Below, piece by piece: positions 27,276-37,413 of a stretch of DNA of 64,000 nucleotides. The notes under the pieces were generated by a model. It ran no database searches. It was given only the letters and a program-made list of their open reading frames with translations, and was not told where the DNA came from. Numbering within the stretch: the stretch's first letter is position 1; the number at the start of each line of letters is the position of its first letter. Position numbers and translations under genes: made by a program. The stretch comes from DRPN01 sp964599235 (lineage in GTDB: Bacteria > Bacteroidota > Bacteroidia > Bacteroidales > VadinHA17), in contig CAZRDX010000038.1 in assembly GCA_964599235.1 (NCBI GenBank), positions 1-64,000 of the forward strand, written 5' to 3'.

Positions 27276-28715
27276 ATGAGACAAGCCACGAGGTTCCTTG
27301 TTTTTTTGTTGTTGCTGCTGTTCTCGTCAGGGATCACGGAAGCTCAGAAGAAAGGCAAGGAATATTACCGCATCGGTGTGGAGATCCCTTCCCTGGCGGG
27401 GAGAGAAGTATATCTGGGCTATCATTTCGGTGACAAGAACTACGTGAAGGACACGCTTCGGCTTGACAGCCGGGGTCATGGGGTTTTCCACGGCACCGAC
27501 ACCCTTCCGGGAGGGGTCTATCTGCTGGTGATGCCCAACATGCAGTATGTGGAGTTCCTCGTCGACGAGGAGAACCGTTTTTTCACCATCATCACCGACA
27601 CCACCGACATTTTCCGTTCGCTCCGTTTCCGTGGTTCGAAGGAGAACAGTGATTTTCTTGGGTACCAGAAGAAGCTCGCCGCGCTCAACAAGGATCTGAG
27701 GGAGCTGCACAAGGCACGTTCGACCAACAGGGAGAACAAGGATTCACTCCGTGTGATACAGGCACGCATAGACAGCATCAACCGGCTGACCAAAGAGCTC
27801 ACCCGCCGGGTGGTGGAAGATCATCGGGGCACCTTCCTGGCCCATCTGGTGGAGGCGATGGTCCCGCCCGACATCCCCAACCCCGACATCCCCGAAGGCA
27901 CACCCCATCGTGACTCTCTCATCTGGGCGGAACGGTACAGGTTCCTGCGCGACCACTATCTCGACGGTGTCGACTTCTCCGACGAGCGGCTGTTGCGTTC
28001 GCCGGTGCTGTACAACCGTCTCCACCAGTACTTCAACCGCATCCTCATCCAGGTACCCGACTCGATCATTTCCTATGTCGACACCGTCATCGCCCGGGCT
28101 TCCGCCAATGACAAGGTATACCAGTATGTGGTGATCTTCCTGCTCAACAACTTCCAGCAGTCGAACATCATGGGAATGGATGCCGTATATGTCCATCTGG
28201 CGGAAAAGTACTATCTCTCGGGCAAAGCCCCGTGGGCCGACAGCACCCTCCTGGCAAAACTGCAGGAACGTGTGGTCCACCTCAAACCCAATCTGCTCGG
28301 GAAAAAAGCCCATGATCTCAAGATGGAGACCTTGGACGGCCAATGGGTCGATCTTTACGAGATCGATGCTCCTTACACCGTGCTCATCTTCTGGGACCCC
28401 AACTGCGGCCATTGCAAGAAAGCCGTCCCCCAACTGCACAACCTCTACCGCAAATACCACGACAAGGGTCTCGAGGTGATGACCATCTACATCTACGACG
28501 ACAGGAAAGCGTGGGAGAAATTCCTCGTGGAACACGATCTTCTCGACTGGATCAATGCCTGGGATCCTTACCAGATGACCGGCTTCCGGGTCTATTACGA
28601 CATCTACTCCACGCCGGTGATCTATGTCCTGGACCGTGACAAAAGGATCGTGGCCAAACGGCTGGATGTAAAGACCCTTGAACGTTTTCTGAAAGAACAC
28701 CTCGGCCAGGGATGA
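27276..28715 (+). CDS. periplasmic thioredoxin-fold protein (TlpA/AhpC-TSA type) with DUF4369/DUF5106-like N-terminus
   Basis: A 479-residue secreted protein with signal peptide ending GITEAQ. The N-terminal ~100 residues (VEIPSLAGREVYLGYHFGDK) resemble the DUF4369 domain of Bacteroidota disulfide reductases. A helical middle section (~110-340) resembles DUF5106. The C-terminal thioredoxin domain carries the redox motif CGHC (WDPNCGHCKKAVPQ, Cys377/Cys380) and the cis-proline segment STPVIYV. Such proteins reduce or shuffle disulfides in the periplasm. The gene stands alone between a terminator and the MscS gene. Confidence 0.85.
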   Translation: MRQATRFLVFLLLLLFSSGITEAQKKGKEYYRIGVEIPSLAGREVYLGYHFGDKNYVKDTLRLDSRGHGVFHGTDTLPGGVYLLVMPNMQYVEFLVDEENRFFTIITDTTDIFRSLRFRGSKENSDFLGYQKKLAALNKDLRELHKARSTNRENKDSLRVIQARIDSINRLTKELTRRVVEDHRGTFLAHLVEAMVPPDIPNPDIPEGTPHRDSLIWAERYRFLRDHYLDGVDFSDERLLRSPVLYNRLHQYFNRILIQVPDSIISYVDTVIARASANDKVYQYVVIFLLNNFQQSNIMGMDAVYVHLAEKYYLSGKAPWADSTLLAKLQERVVHLKPNLLGKKAHDLKMETLDGQWVDLYEIDAPYTVLIFWDPNCGHCKKAVPQLHNLYRKYHDKGLEVMTIYIYDDRKAWEKFLVEHDLLDWINAWDPYQMTGFRVYYDIYSTPVIYVLDRDKRIVAKRLDVKTLERFLKEHLGQG

Positions 28716-28806
28716 CGTTCATGTCCGTTTCCCTTTTTTGGCGGGGAAAAGATGGAAGGCGGGACGATTTTTCTTATCTTTCAGAAAATTTTAATCCTGT
28801 ACGGCC

Positions 28807-31218
28807 ATGAGAGTTTTCCTTTTGTCGTGGACCTTATGGCTGGTGGTCTGGGCGGGTCTCTTCGCCCAGTCGGGGCCGGCTGCGGATACTGCCGGCACGC
28901 TCATCCCTGCCAGTCGTTTTGCGGGGGAGCTGTCGCGCACCACGGGTTTTCTGCAGGATGTGCAGCAACAGCTGCCGGACAGCCAGGCGCTGGCCGCCTA
29001 TGCCGTACGTCTTGACACCCTTCTGGCAGCGATCGTGCGTTTCGAGACCTCGGTAGCACGGCGCGACACCGGGCGTGTCGACCGCAAGACCCTCGAGAAC
29101 GAGCTGTACAGATGGAACCTGCAAAAAGAAAAACTCACGGCCCTGCGGCAGGAGATCGAGCAGGAACTGGAAAAGATGGTCGAACGGAGGCAGGAGATCG
29201 AGCGCACCTATGCGTTGTGGCAGAAGAGCCTGGAGGTCAACGGCGGCGATCTCACCCCTTCGAACCGGCAGCTGCTCGACAGTTTCCTGCTGCGCATGGA
29301 AATGCTCAGCGAGGCCATCGGCCAGCGCAACAGCTCGCTGATGCAGTTGCTGCAGAAGATCTCGACACAGGAGATCCGCATCAACGACCATCTGACACGC
29401 CTGCAGTCGCAGCTGCAGGACCAGGGGAAGCAGCTGCTCAACGCCCGAGGACCCTCTCTGTTCACCGTCCTGACCGGCCGTGCCGAAGGTTACCACATCA
29501 TCGGAGATGTACGTACGAATGTCGAGCAGAACCTCTCCCCCGCCATCGATTACCTACGGAACAACCTTTTGCGCACCATTTGGATCCTGTTGCTTTTCAT
29601 TGCACTGGTGACGGGACTTTACTACCTGCACCGACGGCGAGACCATATCATCTCGCACCTGCCCGAGAACGCCTACCTGCGCAAAGCTTTCATCCTGGTC
29701 TCCCATCCCTTCCTGACCGCCCTTTTCCTGGCCCTGCTGGGGGCACGCTTCATCCTGGTCCAGGCCCCGCACGACCTCTACCTGCTGCTCTACACCTTCA
29801 CCCTCCTGCCTCTTTTTGTGCTCATCCCTGCCTTACTGGAGAAAAAGAACAAGAACTACTTCTACATGGTGGGGACGCTTTTCCTGCTGGATAACCTGAC
29901 AGAGGTTTTCTTCTACGGCTCGGTGATCAACAACCTGGTGCTGATGGTGCTGGCAGTGGTCCTGATCATCACCCTGATCCGTCACAGTCAGTCGTCACTT
30001 TCTCTGCTCATCTTTCCCGGGCGCATCTTCCGGGGATTCATAAAGATGTTCAATTATCTCTCCATCCTGGTGCTGACGGCCACCATCCCCGCCACCTTTT
30101 TCGGCTATTATGTTTTCCAGGAGTTCGTGGTGACGGCATACATCTGGACTTACTTCGCCATCTATCTCTATTATGCCGGCAACATCACCCTGGCCGGGCT
30201 TTTCGAGCTGCTCATCTACAGCGACTGGGCCCGCACGTTCAAGTCGGTGAAGAAATACGGCAACGACATCAGCCGGCGGATCATCTCGTTGCTCAACCTT
30301 CTGACACTTTTCCTCTGGCTTTACACCATCGTGGCGTTGTTCGGTTTCCGTGAGGAAGCCAGGGAGGTCATCCATGCCGTATGGAACTTTGGTTTCATGG
30401 CGGGGACGCTCTCCATCACGATAGGCAGCCTCACGCTTTTCGGGATCACCATCTGGATCTCGCTGATGCTGGCAAAAGTGATCCAGACGATGCTGGAAGA
30501 GGATGTCCTGGTACGTTTCGATCTGGAGCGGGGTGTCCCGAAGTCGATCTCTGTGCTGGTACAGTACACCGTGGCGATCATCGGTTTCTTCATCGCGGCC
30601 GGTGCCGCCGGTGTCAAGCTCGACAACCTTGCCTTCATCTTCGGGGCCCTGGGCGTCGGCATCGGCTTCGGGCTGCAGGACATCATCAACAACTTCATCT
30701 CCGGTCTGATCCTGCTCTTTGAACGTCCGATCCACATCGGTGACAACATCTCGGTGGGTGAGCTCGAAGGGGTGGTCAAACACATCGGCATTCGTTCGAG
30801 CATCATCCAGACCTACGATCGTTCGGAGGTGGTGGTACCCAACGGACGGCTTATCTCCAACGAGGTGATCAACTGGACCCTTTCCAACCAGATGCGGCGG
30901 TTGGAGATACGTGTAGGGGTGGCTTACGGCAGCGACCCCGAGGAGGTGATGGAGGTGCTGAAAGCGTGTGCGCTCCGGCATCCCGAGGTGATGAAGGACC
31001 CTCCGCCCTACGTCTGGTTCCGCGAGTTCGGCAACTCATCCATCGAGTTCCGGCTTCTTTTCTTCTATCCGCGTTTCGACGGCGGCATGCAGGTGCGCAG
31101 CGAGGTGGCAGCCTCCATTGTTCGCACCTTCCGTGAGAAAGGCATTGTGATCCCCTTCCCGCAGATGGATGTACACATCCGCGAGGCGATGGCCGGCGGC
31201 GAGTCTGTCAAAGGGTGA
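28807..31218 (+). CDS. large MscS-family mechanosensitive channel
   Basis: An 803-residue inner-membrane channel with signal peptide (MRVFLLSWTLWLVVWAGLFA) and a periplasmic coiled-coil region (~residues 70-220). Then come multiple transmembrane segments (~257-590) and the MscS core: the Gly/Ala-rich pore helix FIFGALGVGIGFGLQDIINN, followed by LLFERPIHIGDNISVGELEG and the cytoplasmic beta domain with VVVPNGRLISNEVINW. Size and layout resemble MscK/MscM-type channels that protect against osmotic downshock. The 3' end overlaps the convergent PLP-enzyme gene by 11 bp. Confidence 0.93.
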   Translation: MRVFLLSWTLWLVVWAGLFAQSGPAADTAGTLIPASRFAGELSRTTGFLQDVQQQLPDSQALAAYAVRLDTLLAAIVRFETSVARRDTGRVDRKTLENELYRWNLQKEKLTALRQEIEQELEKMVERRQEIERTYALWQKSLEVNGGDLTPSNRQLLDSFLLRMEMLSEAIGQRNSSLMQLLQKISTQEIRINDHLTRLQSQLQDQGKQLLNARGPSLFTVLTGRAEGYHIIGDVRTNVEQNLSPAIDYLRNNLLRTIWILLLFIALVTGLYYLHRRRDHIISHLPENAYLRKAFILVSHPFLTALFLALLGARFILVQAPHDLYLLLYTFTLLPLFVLIPALLEKKNKNYFYMVGTLFLLDNLTEVFFYGSVINNLVLMVLAVVLIITLIRHSQSSLSLLIFPGRIFRGFIKMFNYLSILVLTATIPATFFGYYVFQEFVVTAYIWTYFAIYLYYAGNITLAGLFELLIYSDWARTFKSVKKYGNDISRRIISLLNLLTLFLWLYTIVALFGFREEAREVIHAVWNFGFMAGTLSITIGSLTLFGITIWISLMLAKVIQTMLEEDVLVRFDLERGVPKSISVLVQYTVAIIGFFIAAGAAGVKLDNLAFIFGALGVGIGFGLQDIINNFISGLILLFERPIHIGDNISVGELEGVVKHIGIRSSIIQTYDRSEVVVPNGRLISNEVINWTLSNQMRRLEIRVGVAYGSDPEEVMEVLKACALRHPEVMKDPPPYVWFREFGNSSIEFRLLFFYPRFDGGMQVRSEVAASIVRTFREKGIVIPFPQMDVHIREAMAGGESVKG

Positions 31219-32380
31219 TCTCGAGGGCCCGGCGCACCCTCTCCACCAGCAGACCGGTCTCCTCGATGCCCACCGAGAGGCGGATCAGGCCCGGCTCGGG
31301 GTAACGGTCGCCCCACACCGCCTCGATGGGCAGAAGGGTGGTCTCCACATTGCCGAGGGTAGGCAGCAGGGCGATGTTCTCCCGGACAGCTTCGATGAAA
31401 CGGTCGCGCCGTGCTCTTTTTTCCGAGGGGTTCTCGCCGGCCATGTCGAAGGTGACCATTCCTCCGTAGCCTTTTCCTTCGAAGAGACGCTGTGCCTCGG
31501 CATGGGTGGGATGGCCGGGCAGGCCGGGGAAGAAGACGCGCTCCACGGCGGGATGTTCGTCGAGCAGGCGTGCCAGGGCGGCGGCGTTGTGGCAGTGGCG
31601 TTCCATCCGCAGGGTGAAGGTACGCAGCTGGTCGCCCAGCCTTGCCGCCTCGTCGGGAGCCAGGAGATGTCCCGCCAGCCTGCGGTAGCTGTTGACGGCT
31701 GCAGCCAGCTCCTCATCATGGCCCAGCACGACACCCGCCAGCAGGTTGCCATGGCCGGAGAGGTATTTCGTGGCGCTGTGCACCACCAGATCGGCGCCGT
31801 CGTCGAGGGGATGCCACAGGTAAGGCGTGGCAAAGGTGTTGTCGACCACCACACGGCAGCCGGCCTCCCTGGCCAGACGGATCACCTCACGTCCGTCGGC
31901 GACCATCAGCAGGGGGTTGGAGACCGCCTCGAAGAAAAGAAGCGACGGCCGCAGGGAGGCAAGGAGCGCCTCCAGCGCCCGCAGATCGTAACGGTCACCG
32001 GCAGGAAGAAAACGATGGACCTCGATGCCGCGGCGTCTCATCAGCACCTCGTCGGCATAGGTATGGGTACCGCCATAGATCTCACTGAAAAAGAGCAAGG
32101 GACGGGGCCGGGCAGCTTCCTGAAAGACCGATACGGCCACGTCGATGGCCCCCATGCCCGACTGGGTGAGGAAAGCCCACGAAGCCCCCTCGAGCGCGGC
32201 CAGCTGCGCCGCCACAGCCCGAACCGTAGGGTTGCCATAACGCGAGTAGATGTAATCCCCCTCGCCCAACGGGTCGCGGAGATCATCCTCAAAAGCCCGG
32301 GAGGTGGTGAGCGCATCCCGCAGATCAAAAGCCGCATCGCGATAGATGGGCACTTGCCGTGTACGGACAGATCGTTTCAT
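31208..32380 (-). CDS. PLP-dependent Cys/Met metabolism enzyme (cystathionine gamma-synthase/lyase type)
   Basis: A 390-residue fold-type I enzyme. The ATG at 32380 is preferred; ATGs further upstream sit within or next to a TACCTTTG promoter element (32405-32398). Motifs: YSRYGNPTVRAVAAQLAALEG, FLTQSGMGAIDVAV, VVDNTFATPYLWHPLDDGAD and the PLP-lysine segment SATKYLSGHGN. Family members make or cleave cystathionine, or eliminate methanethiol from methionine; residues deciding between these were not resolved. It stands alone, so metabolic context gives no help. Confidence 0.85.
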   Translation of the reverse strand: MKRSVRTRQVPIYRDAAFDLRDALTTSRAFEDDLRDPLGEGDYIYSRYGNPTVRAVAAQLAALEGASWAFLTQSGMGAIDVAVSVFQEAARPRPLLFFSEIYGGTHTYADEVLMRRRGIEVHRFLPAGDRYDLRALEALLASLRPSLLFFEAVSNPLLMVADGREVIRLAREAGCRVVVDNTFATPYLWHPLDDGADLVVHSATKYLSGHGNLLAGVVLGHDEELAAAVNSYRRLAGHLLAPDEAARLGDQLRTFTLRMERHCHNAAALARLLDEHPAVERVFFPGLPGHPTHAEAQRLFEGKGYGGMVTFDMAGENPSEKRARRDRFIEAVRENIALLPTLGNVETTLLPIEAVWGDRYPEPGLIRLSVGIEETGLLVERVRRALEITL

Positions 32381-32621
32381 CCCATTCATTTTTTTCAAAG
32401 GTAACAAATACAGAGAATGTTTCTCCCTTTTCAGGCCCGGCACGGAACCTGGCCTTTACCGGCATCGACGGGAGGTGCAACCTCTCCACCCCATAGCATG
32501 TCTTAAAGAAAGAGAACAACCACAGGAGGCCGCGGCTCTTCTTCCGCCACAGGGAACCGGCAGAAGATGTTGGAAGAATGCCCCATATTTTGCAAGTTTG
32601 CATTGAAAATTCCGGACAAAG

Positions 32622-33038
32622 ATGAAGATCGCGATCGTGACGATGGACGGTGAGACGGTAAGCCAGCATTTCGGCCGTTCTCCCTACTACAAGATCTACA
32701 CCATTGAGGATGGTGATCCGGTATCGGTAGAGATGCGTCGCCGGGGCACGGGCCATTTCGCTCCGTCGGCCGATGATGATCCGCATGTCATGGAACATCA
32801 TGTGGATGAGCGGGGACACGGTTTTGATGAAGGGGCCCGGGTTCGTCACACGATGATGGCTGCCGAGCTGAGCGACTGCGACGTGCTGGTGGCGGGAGGC
32901 ATGGGACGCGGTGCCTATGAGAGTTTCCGCCATGCGGGGCTGCAGGTGATCCTCACCGACCTGCTCGACATCAACGATGTGGTGAATGCCTGGGTGAACG
33001 GCACGCTGAAGAACATGGGGGAAGAACGCACCGACTGA
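32622..33038 (+). CDS. NifX/NifB-associated (dinitrogenase iron-molybdenum cofactor) domain protein
   Basis: A 138-residue single-domain protein starting MKIAIVTMDGETVSQHFGRS, the hallmark of the NifX/NafY/NifB C-terminal family, and continuing CDVLVAGGMGRGAYESF and a typical final helix. A middle insert is rich in His and acidic residues (DDDPHVMEHHVDERGHGFDE), which may bind metal. Such small stand-alone proteins occur widely outside nitrogen fixation; no nif genes are in the window, so a general metal-cluster binding role is more likely than nitrogenase assembly. The hybrid sensor gene starts only 2 nt after its stop. Confidence 0.85.
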   Translation: MKIAIVTMDGETVSQHFGRSPYYKIYTIEDGDPVSVEMRRRGTGHFAPSADDDPHVMEHHVDERGHGFDEGARVRHTMMAAELSDCDVLVAGGMGRGAYESFRHAGLQVILTDLLDINDVVNAWVNGTLKNMGEERTD

Positions 33039-33040
33039 AG

Positions 33041-36000
33041 ATGACGGAACAAAGCAGAAGATTCAGGAGGACCTGGGCGGGACACATCATTCTCCTGTGG
33101 GCAGGATGGTGTCTGGCGGCGCAGCTGGCCGCGCAGGAGCCGGTGCTCTTCCAGCGTCTGCCTGCCGGCATCCAGCTCTCTCAGTCGACCGTCAATACCA
33201 TCATCAGCGACAGCATCGGCTTCCTCTGGTTCGGCACCGAGGACGGCCTCGACAGGTACGACGGTTACCGCATCAGGGTCTACCGCAAGAGTTACGACCA
33301 GGAAGGGGGGCTGAGCAACAGTGCCATCTGGACCCTTTTCATCGACTCCCGGGGAAGCATGTGGGTAGGCACCTTCAACGGGCTGAACCTTTATGATGCC
33401 CGGCATGACCGTTTCCATGCCTTTCTTTACGACACTGCCGACGAGCACAGCCTCAGCAACAACTACATCCGGGCCCTGGCAGAGGACAATGAACATCAAC
33501 TCTGGATAGGAACAGTCTGGGGGCTCAACCGTTTCGTCCCCCGCGACTCGTCCTTTGTCCGTTACCTGCACCGCCCGGGCGATCCTTCCTCACTGAGTCA
33601 CAACACGATCCACGCGCTGCTGATCGACCATTTGGGCAAACTGTGGGTAGGGACCCAGGCAGCCCTGGATGTCTTCGACGACAAGACAGGCACCTTCACG
33701 AGTTACCCGCTGGTGCGGAACGGGTATATTTACCCCATTACGGCACTTCATGAGGATCACCAGGGCCGTCTGTGGGTGGGTGCTACCCGGCAGGGACTGT
33801 TCCGTTTCGACAGAAAGAGGGAGAGTTATGTAGAGGTGCCCCTGGCCGATCATTTTCCCAACGGGATGCCTGCTTTCCAGACCATTCAGGAAGACGGGGA
33901 AGGCAGGCTCTGGGTGGGGACCTCCGACGGGTTGCTGGTCTATTCGCCCGAATCAGGAAGCTCGCGTGTGTTCCGCCATGAGGCGTACAACGAGCTCTCG
34001 CTTGGCGACAACATCATCCGCAGCCTGCACATCCAGCCCAACGGGTTCATCTGGATCGGCACCACCAACAGCGGGGTGAATGTGGTGAACCCTGCCAAGA
34101 GCAGGTTCCATCATATGAAGGTGCCTTTCAGCATGGGCAGCACTTTTTCCACCAACCACATCAAGAGCTTTGAAGAGGACGGTAAGGGCACCCTCTATGT
34201 GGGTACCATGGCGGGTCTGGTATGCCTGGACCCGCACCGATACCTTTTCCGTCTTCCCGATCCCCTCTTGGCGAAAGGTATCGGCAAGCGGTCCGTGATC
34301 GCGATGGAATACTCCCGGGACGGAACCCTGTGGGCCGGCACCACGGAAGGGCTTTTTGCATTTGACCTGCAGCACAAGAGGCTGCGCACTTTTTTTAGTG
34401 ACAGAACCGTCCGTAAACGATCCAGGACCCCCCAGAGTGACATTGTCCAGGCGTTGTACGAAGACCATACGGGAAAATTATGGATCGGCACCAGCAACCA
34501 GGGTCTGATCAGTTACGATCCGTCCACCGGACTTTTCATCCATCATCCCAACCATGCGAAAGACCGCCTGCCGGGACATGAACGTATCTTTGCGATCATC
34601 GAGGACGACAGGGGGAACATCTGGACGGGTACGGCAGGCAGCGGTTTGTGCGTCTATGATCCCGGTAAGGACCGGTACCGCAACATATATCGCATCCCCG
34701 GTGACACCTCCCGGTACAGTTTTCATTTCATTCTCTCGTTGCTAAAAGACCGGGAGGGTCGTATCTGGGCCGGCACATACGGTAGCGGACTGATAGCTTA
34801 CGACGCCGGCAAGGACAATTTTTTGCGATACACCCGTGCCGAAGGGTTGCCGGACGATGTTATCTACGGTCTCACGGAGGACGACCGGGGACGTCTGTGG
34901 CTGAGTCACAACCGCGGTATCACCCGTCTGGATCCCCGCAACGGAGAGATCGTCAATTTCGACCGGCGGGACGGGCTTCAGGACAACGAGTTCAACTCGG
35001 GGGCTTATTTCCGGACCTCCGGTGGCACGTTTCTCTTTGGCGGCAACAACGGGTTCAACATCTTTCATCCCGACAGCATCCACCGCGACATGACCCTCCC
35101 GCGGGTGGTCTTCACCACCCTGAAGATCAGCAACCAGGAGATCCTTCCCTGCAAGGAGTATGACGGGCGTGTGATCCTCGAGGAGCCCATCGAGCTGGCT
35201 CGCACCATCCGGCTGAAACATTCCGACCGCGATGTGTACATCGAGTTCGCCGCCCTCGACTTCGCCATTCCAGGAAAGAACCAGTACCGTTACCGGCTCC
35301 TGGGAAAGGACACCAGCTGGATCGATCTGGGCAACAACAACAGTGTCCGTTTTGATCATCTGCCTCTGGGCAGTGTCACCCTCGAGGTGATGGGCTCGAA
35401 CCACGACGGGGTATGGAACAGACAAGCCACCAGACTTTCATTCGTTGTGGCTCCGCCTTTTTACAAGACTTTCCTGTTCCGTCTGATCATCCTGACCACC
35501 ATCCTGTTGTTGACCTATCTTCTTTATCTGATCCGCACCAGTCAGCTGCGACGCCAGAAAGAGGAACTCCAGCTCCTGATCAGGGAGAAAACACGTGAGA
35601 TCACCCAGCAGCGTGACATTCTCGCTGCCAAGAACGAGGAGCTGGAGAAAATGAACAGGAAGATACGGGAGGAACGTGACAAGATGGAGAAGATGGTCCT
35701 GGCTGTGGAAGAGGCCAATCAGATGAAACTGCAGTTCTTTACCAACATCTCCCATGAGTTCCGTACCCCGTTGACGCTCATCCTCAATCTTATCGAGAAG
35801 TTCCGCACCGAGAACGAGCACTACAAACGCACGGAACGGGAGAACGATTACCGCCTGATCGAGAAGAATGCCCAGAAGCTGCTGAAACTCATTGACAAGC
35901 TGATGCATTTCCGGAAATACTCGACAGGTCAGGCCATGCTTAAGGTGCAGGTCACCGATCTGATCGCATTTCTGAAGAACCAGGCCTCCATTTTCACCAA

Positions 36001-37357
36001 TCTGGCGGAGAAGAAAAAGATCGATTACCGTTTTGAGAGCTCTTACGAGCATCTGGAGGTATGGATGGATCCCGACCAGATGGAAGAGGTAGTGAGCAAT
36101 CTGCTGTCGAACGCTTTCAAGTACACGCCTGACGGAGGGAGGATCCGCATACGGGCCGGCGAGGCTGCAGACAAGGATGTAAGGAAACTGGTGGAAGGCA
36201 TGGTGGAACGGCCTGAGGAGTATGTATATTTCCTGGTGGAGGACAACGGTCCCGGCATACCGCCCGACAAGCAGGAGAAAGTGTTCGAACGCTTCTATCA
36301 GATCGGCGATGTTCCGGGCAACCGCGGTGCCGGCATCGGCATCGGGCTGCATCTGAGCCGGCGGATCGTGGAACTGCATCAGGGAAAGATCTATGTAAAG
36401 AGCACGCCGGGTCACGGAGCCACTTTCGTGGTGCTCCTTCGCAAAGGGCAGGATCATCTTGCCGAAGCCGCCGAGATGCGGGATGAGGCGTATGTGCCCG
36501 GAGCACCTCCGGCCGTGGAACCGGAGGAGAGCCCGGATCACGAAGAAGAACAGCCCCGGAAAACGCAGGTCTTCGAAAAGCTGATGCGGGAAAAGCTGCC
36601 GGAGATCCTGGTGATAGAGGACAACAAGGATCTGCGCAGTTTCATCGTCAAGGGGCTGGAAGAAGAGTACAATGTCCTGGAGGCCGAGACGGGGGAGGAA
36701 GCGCTGCGCATCATCGACGGGTCCAACCCGGAGATCATCATCTGCGATGTTCTTTTGCCCGGTGAGCTGAACGGCTTCGAGGTCACGGCCCAGATCAAGA
36801 ACAACCTGGCCACCAGCCACATCCCCGTGATCATGCTCACGGCCCTCAACAGCCAGGACCAGAAACTGCTGGGGCTCGAGAAAGGGGCAGATCTATACAT
36901 CACCAAGCCTTTTGCTTTTCGCGAGCTAAAGGCCCACATCCGCAGTCTGCTGCAGCTGCGAGAGTCGATAAAGAAGAAATTCCGCGACTACACCTTCTGG
37001 GCCGAACGCGAACTGGAGATCACCAGCAGCGATGAGAGCTTCATCCAGCGGGTCATCCGCATCGTGGAGACCAATATGTCGGACCCCAACTTTGATGTCA
37101 ACGCCCTGAGCGAAGCCGTGAACATGAGCCAGACCCGTCTCTACCGCAAGCTCAAAGCCCTGACAGGCATGACCATCAAAGAGTTCATCCAGGGGCTGCG
37201 CATCCGCCGTGCCGCAGCCCTCCTGCTGTCGAGCGAGGATATGAACATCTCGGAAGTGGCTTACGAGATCGGGTTCAACGATCCCAACTATTTCGGAAAA
37301 GTGTTCAAATCGGTATACGGAATGTCTCCCTCTGAATACATCAAGAAACACAGCTGA
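33041..37357 (+). CDS. hybrid two-component system sensor/regulator (HTCS)
   Basis: A 1438-residue one-protein signalling system. A signal/anchor sequence is followed by a periplasmic beta-propeller sensor of ~14 reg_prop repeats (WFGTEDGLDRYDG, MWVGTFNGLNLYD; about residues 40-720), a Y_Y_Y domain, and a membrane helix (FRLIILTTILLLTYLLYLI, ~808-828). Inside come a coiled coil, HisKA with ISHEFRTPL (His905), HATPase (DNGPGIPPDKQEKVFERFYQ), a receiver with DNKDLRSF and phospho-acceptor Asp1236 (ICDVLLPGE), and an AraC-type DNA-binding domain. In Bacteroidota such proteins sense glycans and activate nearby utilisation genes. Two nt downstream of the NifX-like gene; the CotH genes follow on the same strand. 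Confidence 0.95.
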   Translation: MTEQSRRFRRTWAGHIILLWAGWCLAAQLAAQEPVLFQRLPAGIQLSQSTVNTIISDSIGFLWFGTEDGLDRYDGYRIRVYRKSYDQEGGLSNSAIWTLFIDSRGSMWVGTFNGLNLYDARHDRFHAFLYDTADEHSLSNNYIRALAEDNEHQLWIGTVWGLNRFVPRDSSFVRYLHRPGDPSSLSHNTIHALLIDHLGKLWVGTQAALDVFDDKTGTFTSYPLVRNGYIYPITALHEDHQGRLWVGATRQGLFRFDRKRESYVEVPLADHFPNGMPAFQTIQEDGEGRLWVGTSDGLLVYSPESGSSRVFRHEAYNELSLGDNIIRSLHIQPNGFIWIGTTNSGVNVVNPAKSRFHHMKVPFSMGSTFSTNHIKSFEEDGKGTLYVGTMAGLVCLDPHRYLFRLPDPLLAKGIGKRSVIAMEYSRDGTLWAGTTEGLFAFDLQHKRLRTFFSDRTVRKRSRTPQSDIVQALYEDHTGKLWIGTSNQGLISYDPSTGLFIHHPNHAKDRLPGHERIFAIIEDDRGNIWTGTAGSGLCVYDPGKDRYRNIYRIPGDTSRYSFHFILSLLKDREGRIWAGTYGSGLIAYDAGKDNFLRYTRAEGLPDDVIYGLTEDDRGRLWLSHNRGITRLDPRNGEIVNFDRRDGLQDNEFNSGAYFRTSGGTFLFGGNNGFNIFHPDSIHRDMTLPRVVFTTLKISNQEILPCKEYDGRVILEEPIELARTIRLKHSDRDVYIEFAALDFAIPGKNQYRYRLLGKDTSWIDLGNNNSVRFDHLPLGSVTLEVMGSNHDGVWNRQATRLSFVVAPPFYKTFLFRLIILTTILLLTYLLYLIRTSQLRRQKEELQLLIREKTREITQQRDILAAKNEELEKMNRKIREERDKMEKMVLAVEEANQMKLQFFTNISHEFRTPLTLILNLIEKFRTENEHYKRTERENDYRLIEKNAQKLLKLIDKLMHFRKYSTGQAMLKVQVTDLIAFLKNQASIFTNLAEKKKIDYRFESSYEHLEVWMDPDQMEEVVSNLLSNAFKYTPDGGRIRIRAGEAADKDVRKLVEGMVERPEEYVYFLVEDNGPGIPPDKQEKVFERFYQIGDVPGNRGAGIGIGLHLSRRIVELHQGKIYVKSTPGHGATFVVLLRKGQDHLAEAAEMRDEAYVPGAPPAVEPEESPDHEEEQPRKTQVFEKLMREKLPEILVIEDNKDLRSFIVKGLEEEYNVLEAETGEEALRIIDGSNPEIIICDVLLPGELNGFEVTAQIKNNLATSHIPVIMLTALNSQDQKLLGLEKGADLYITKPFAFRELKAHIRSLLQLRESIKKKFRDYTFWAERELEITSSDESFIQRVIRIVETNMSDPNFDVNALSEAVNMSQTRLYRKLKALTGMTIKEFIQGLRIRRAAALLLSSEDMNISEVAYEIGFNDPNYFGKVFKSVYGMSPSEYIKKHS

Positions 37358-37413
37358 AAAATTTCTCCTTCTTTCATTGAAAATTTACCTCTCTTTTTGC
37401 CGGGGTTCCTTGA

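Noticed and set aside
32325..32933. 202-codon minus-strand frame upstream of the PLP enzyme
   Set aside because: Overlaps the NifX-like gene antisense, no motif, and covers promoters on both strands.
32622..33038. Evidence of nitrogen fixation
   Set aside because: A lone NifX-like domain is common in anaerobes without nitrogenase; no other nif gene is present.
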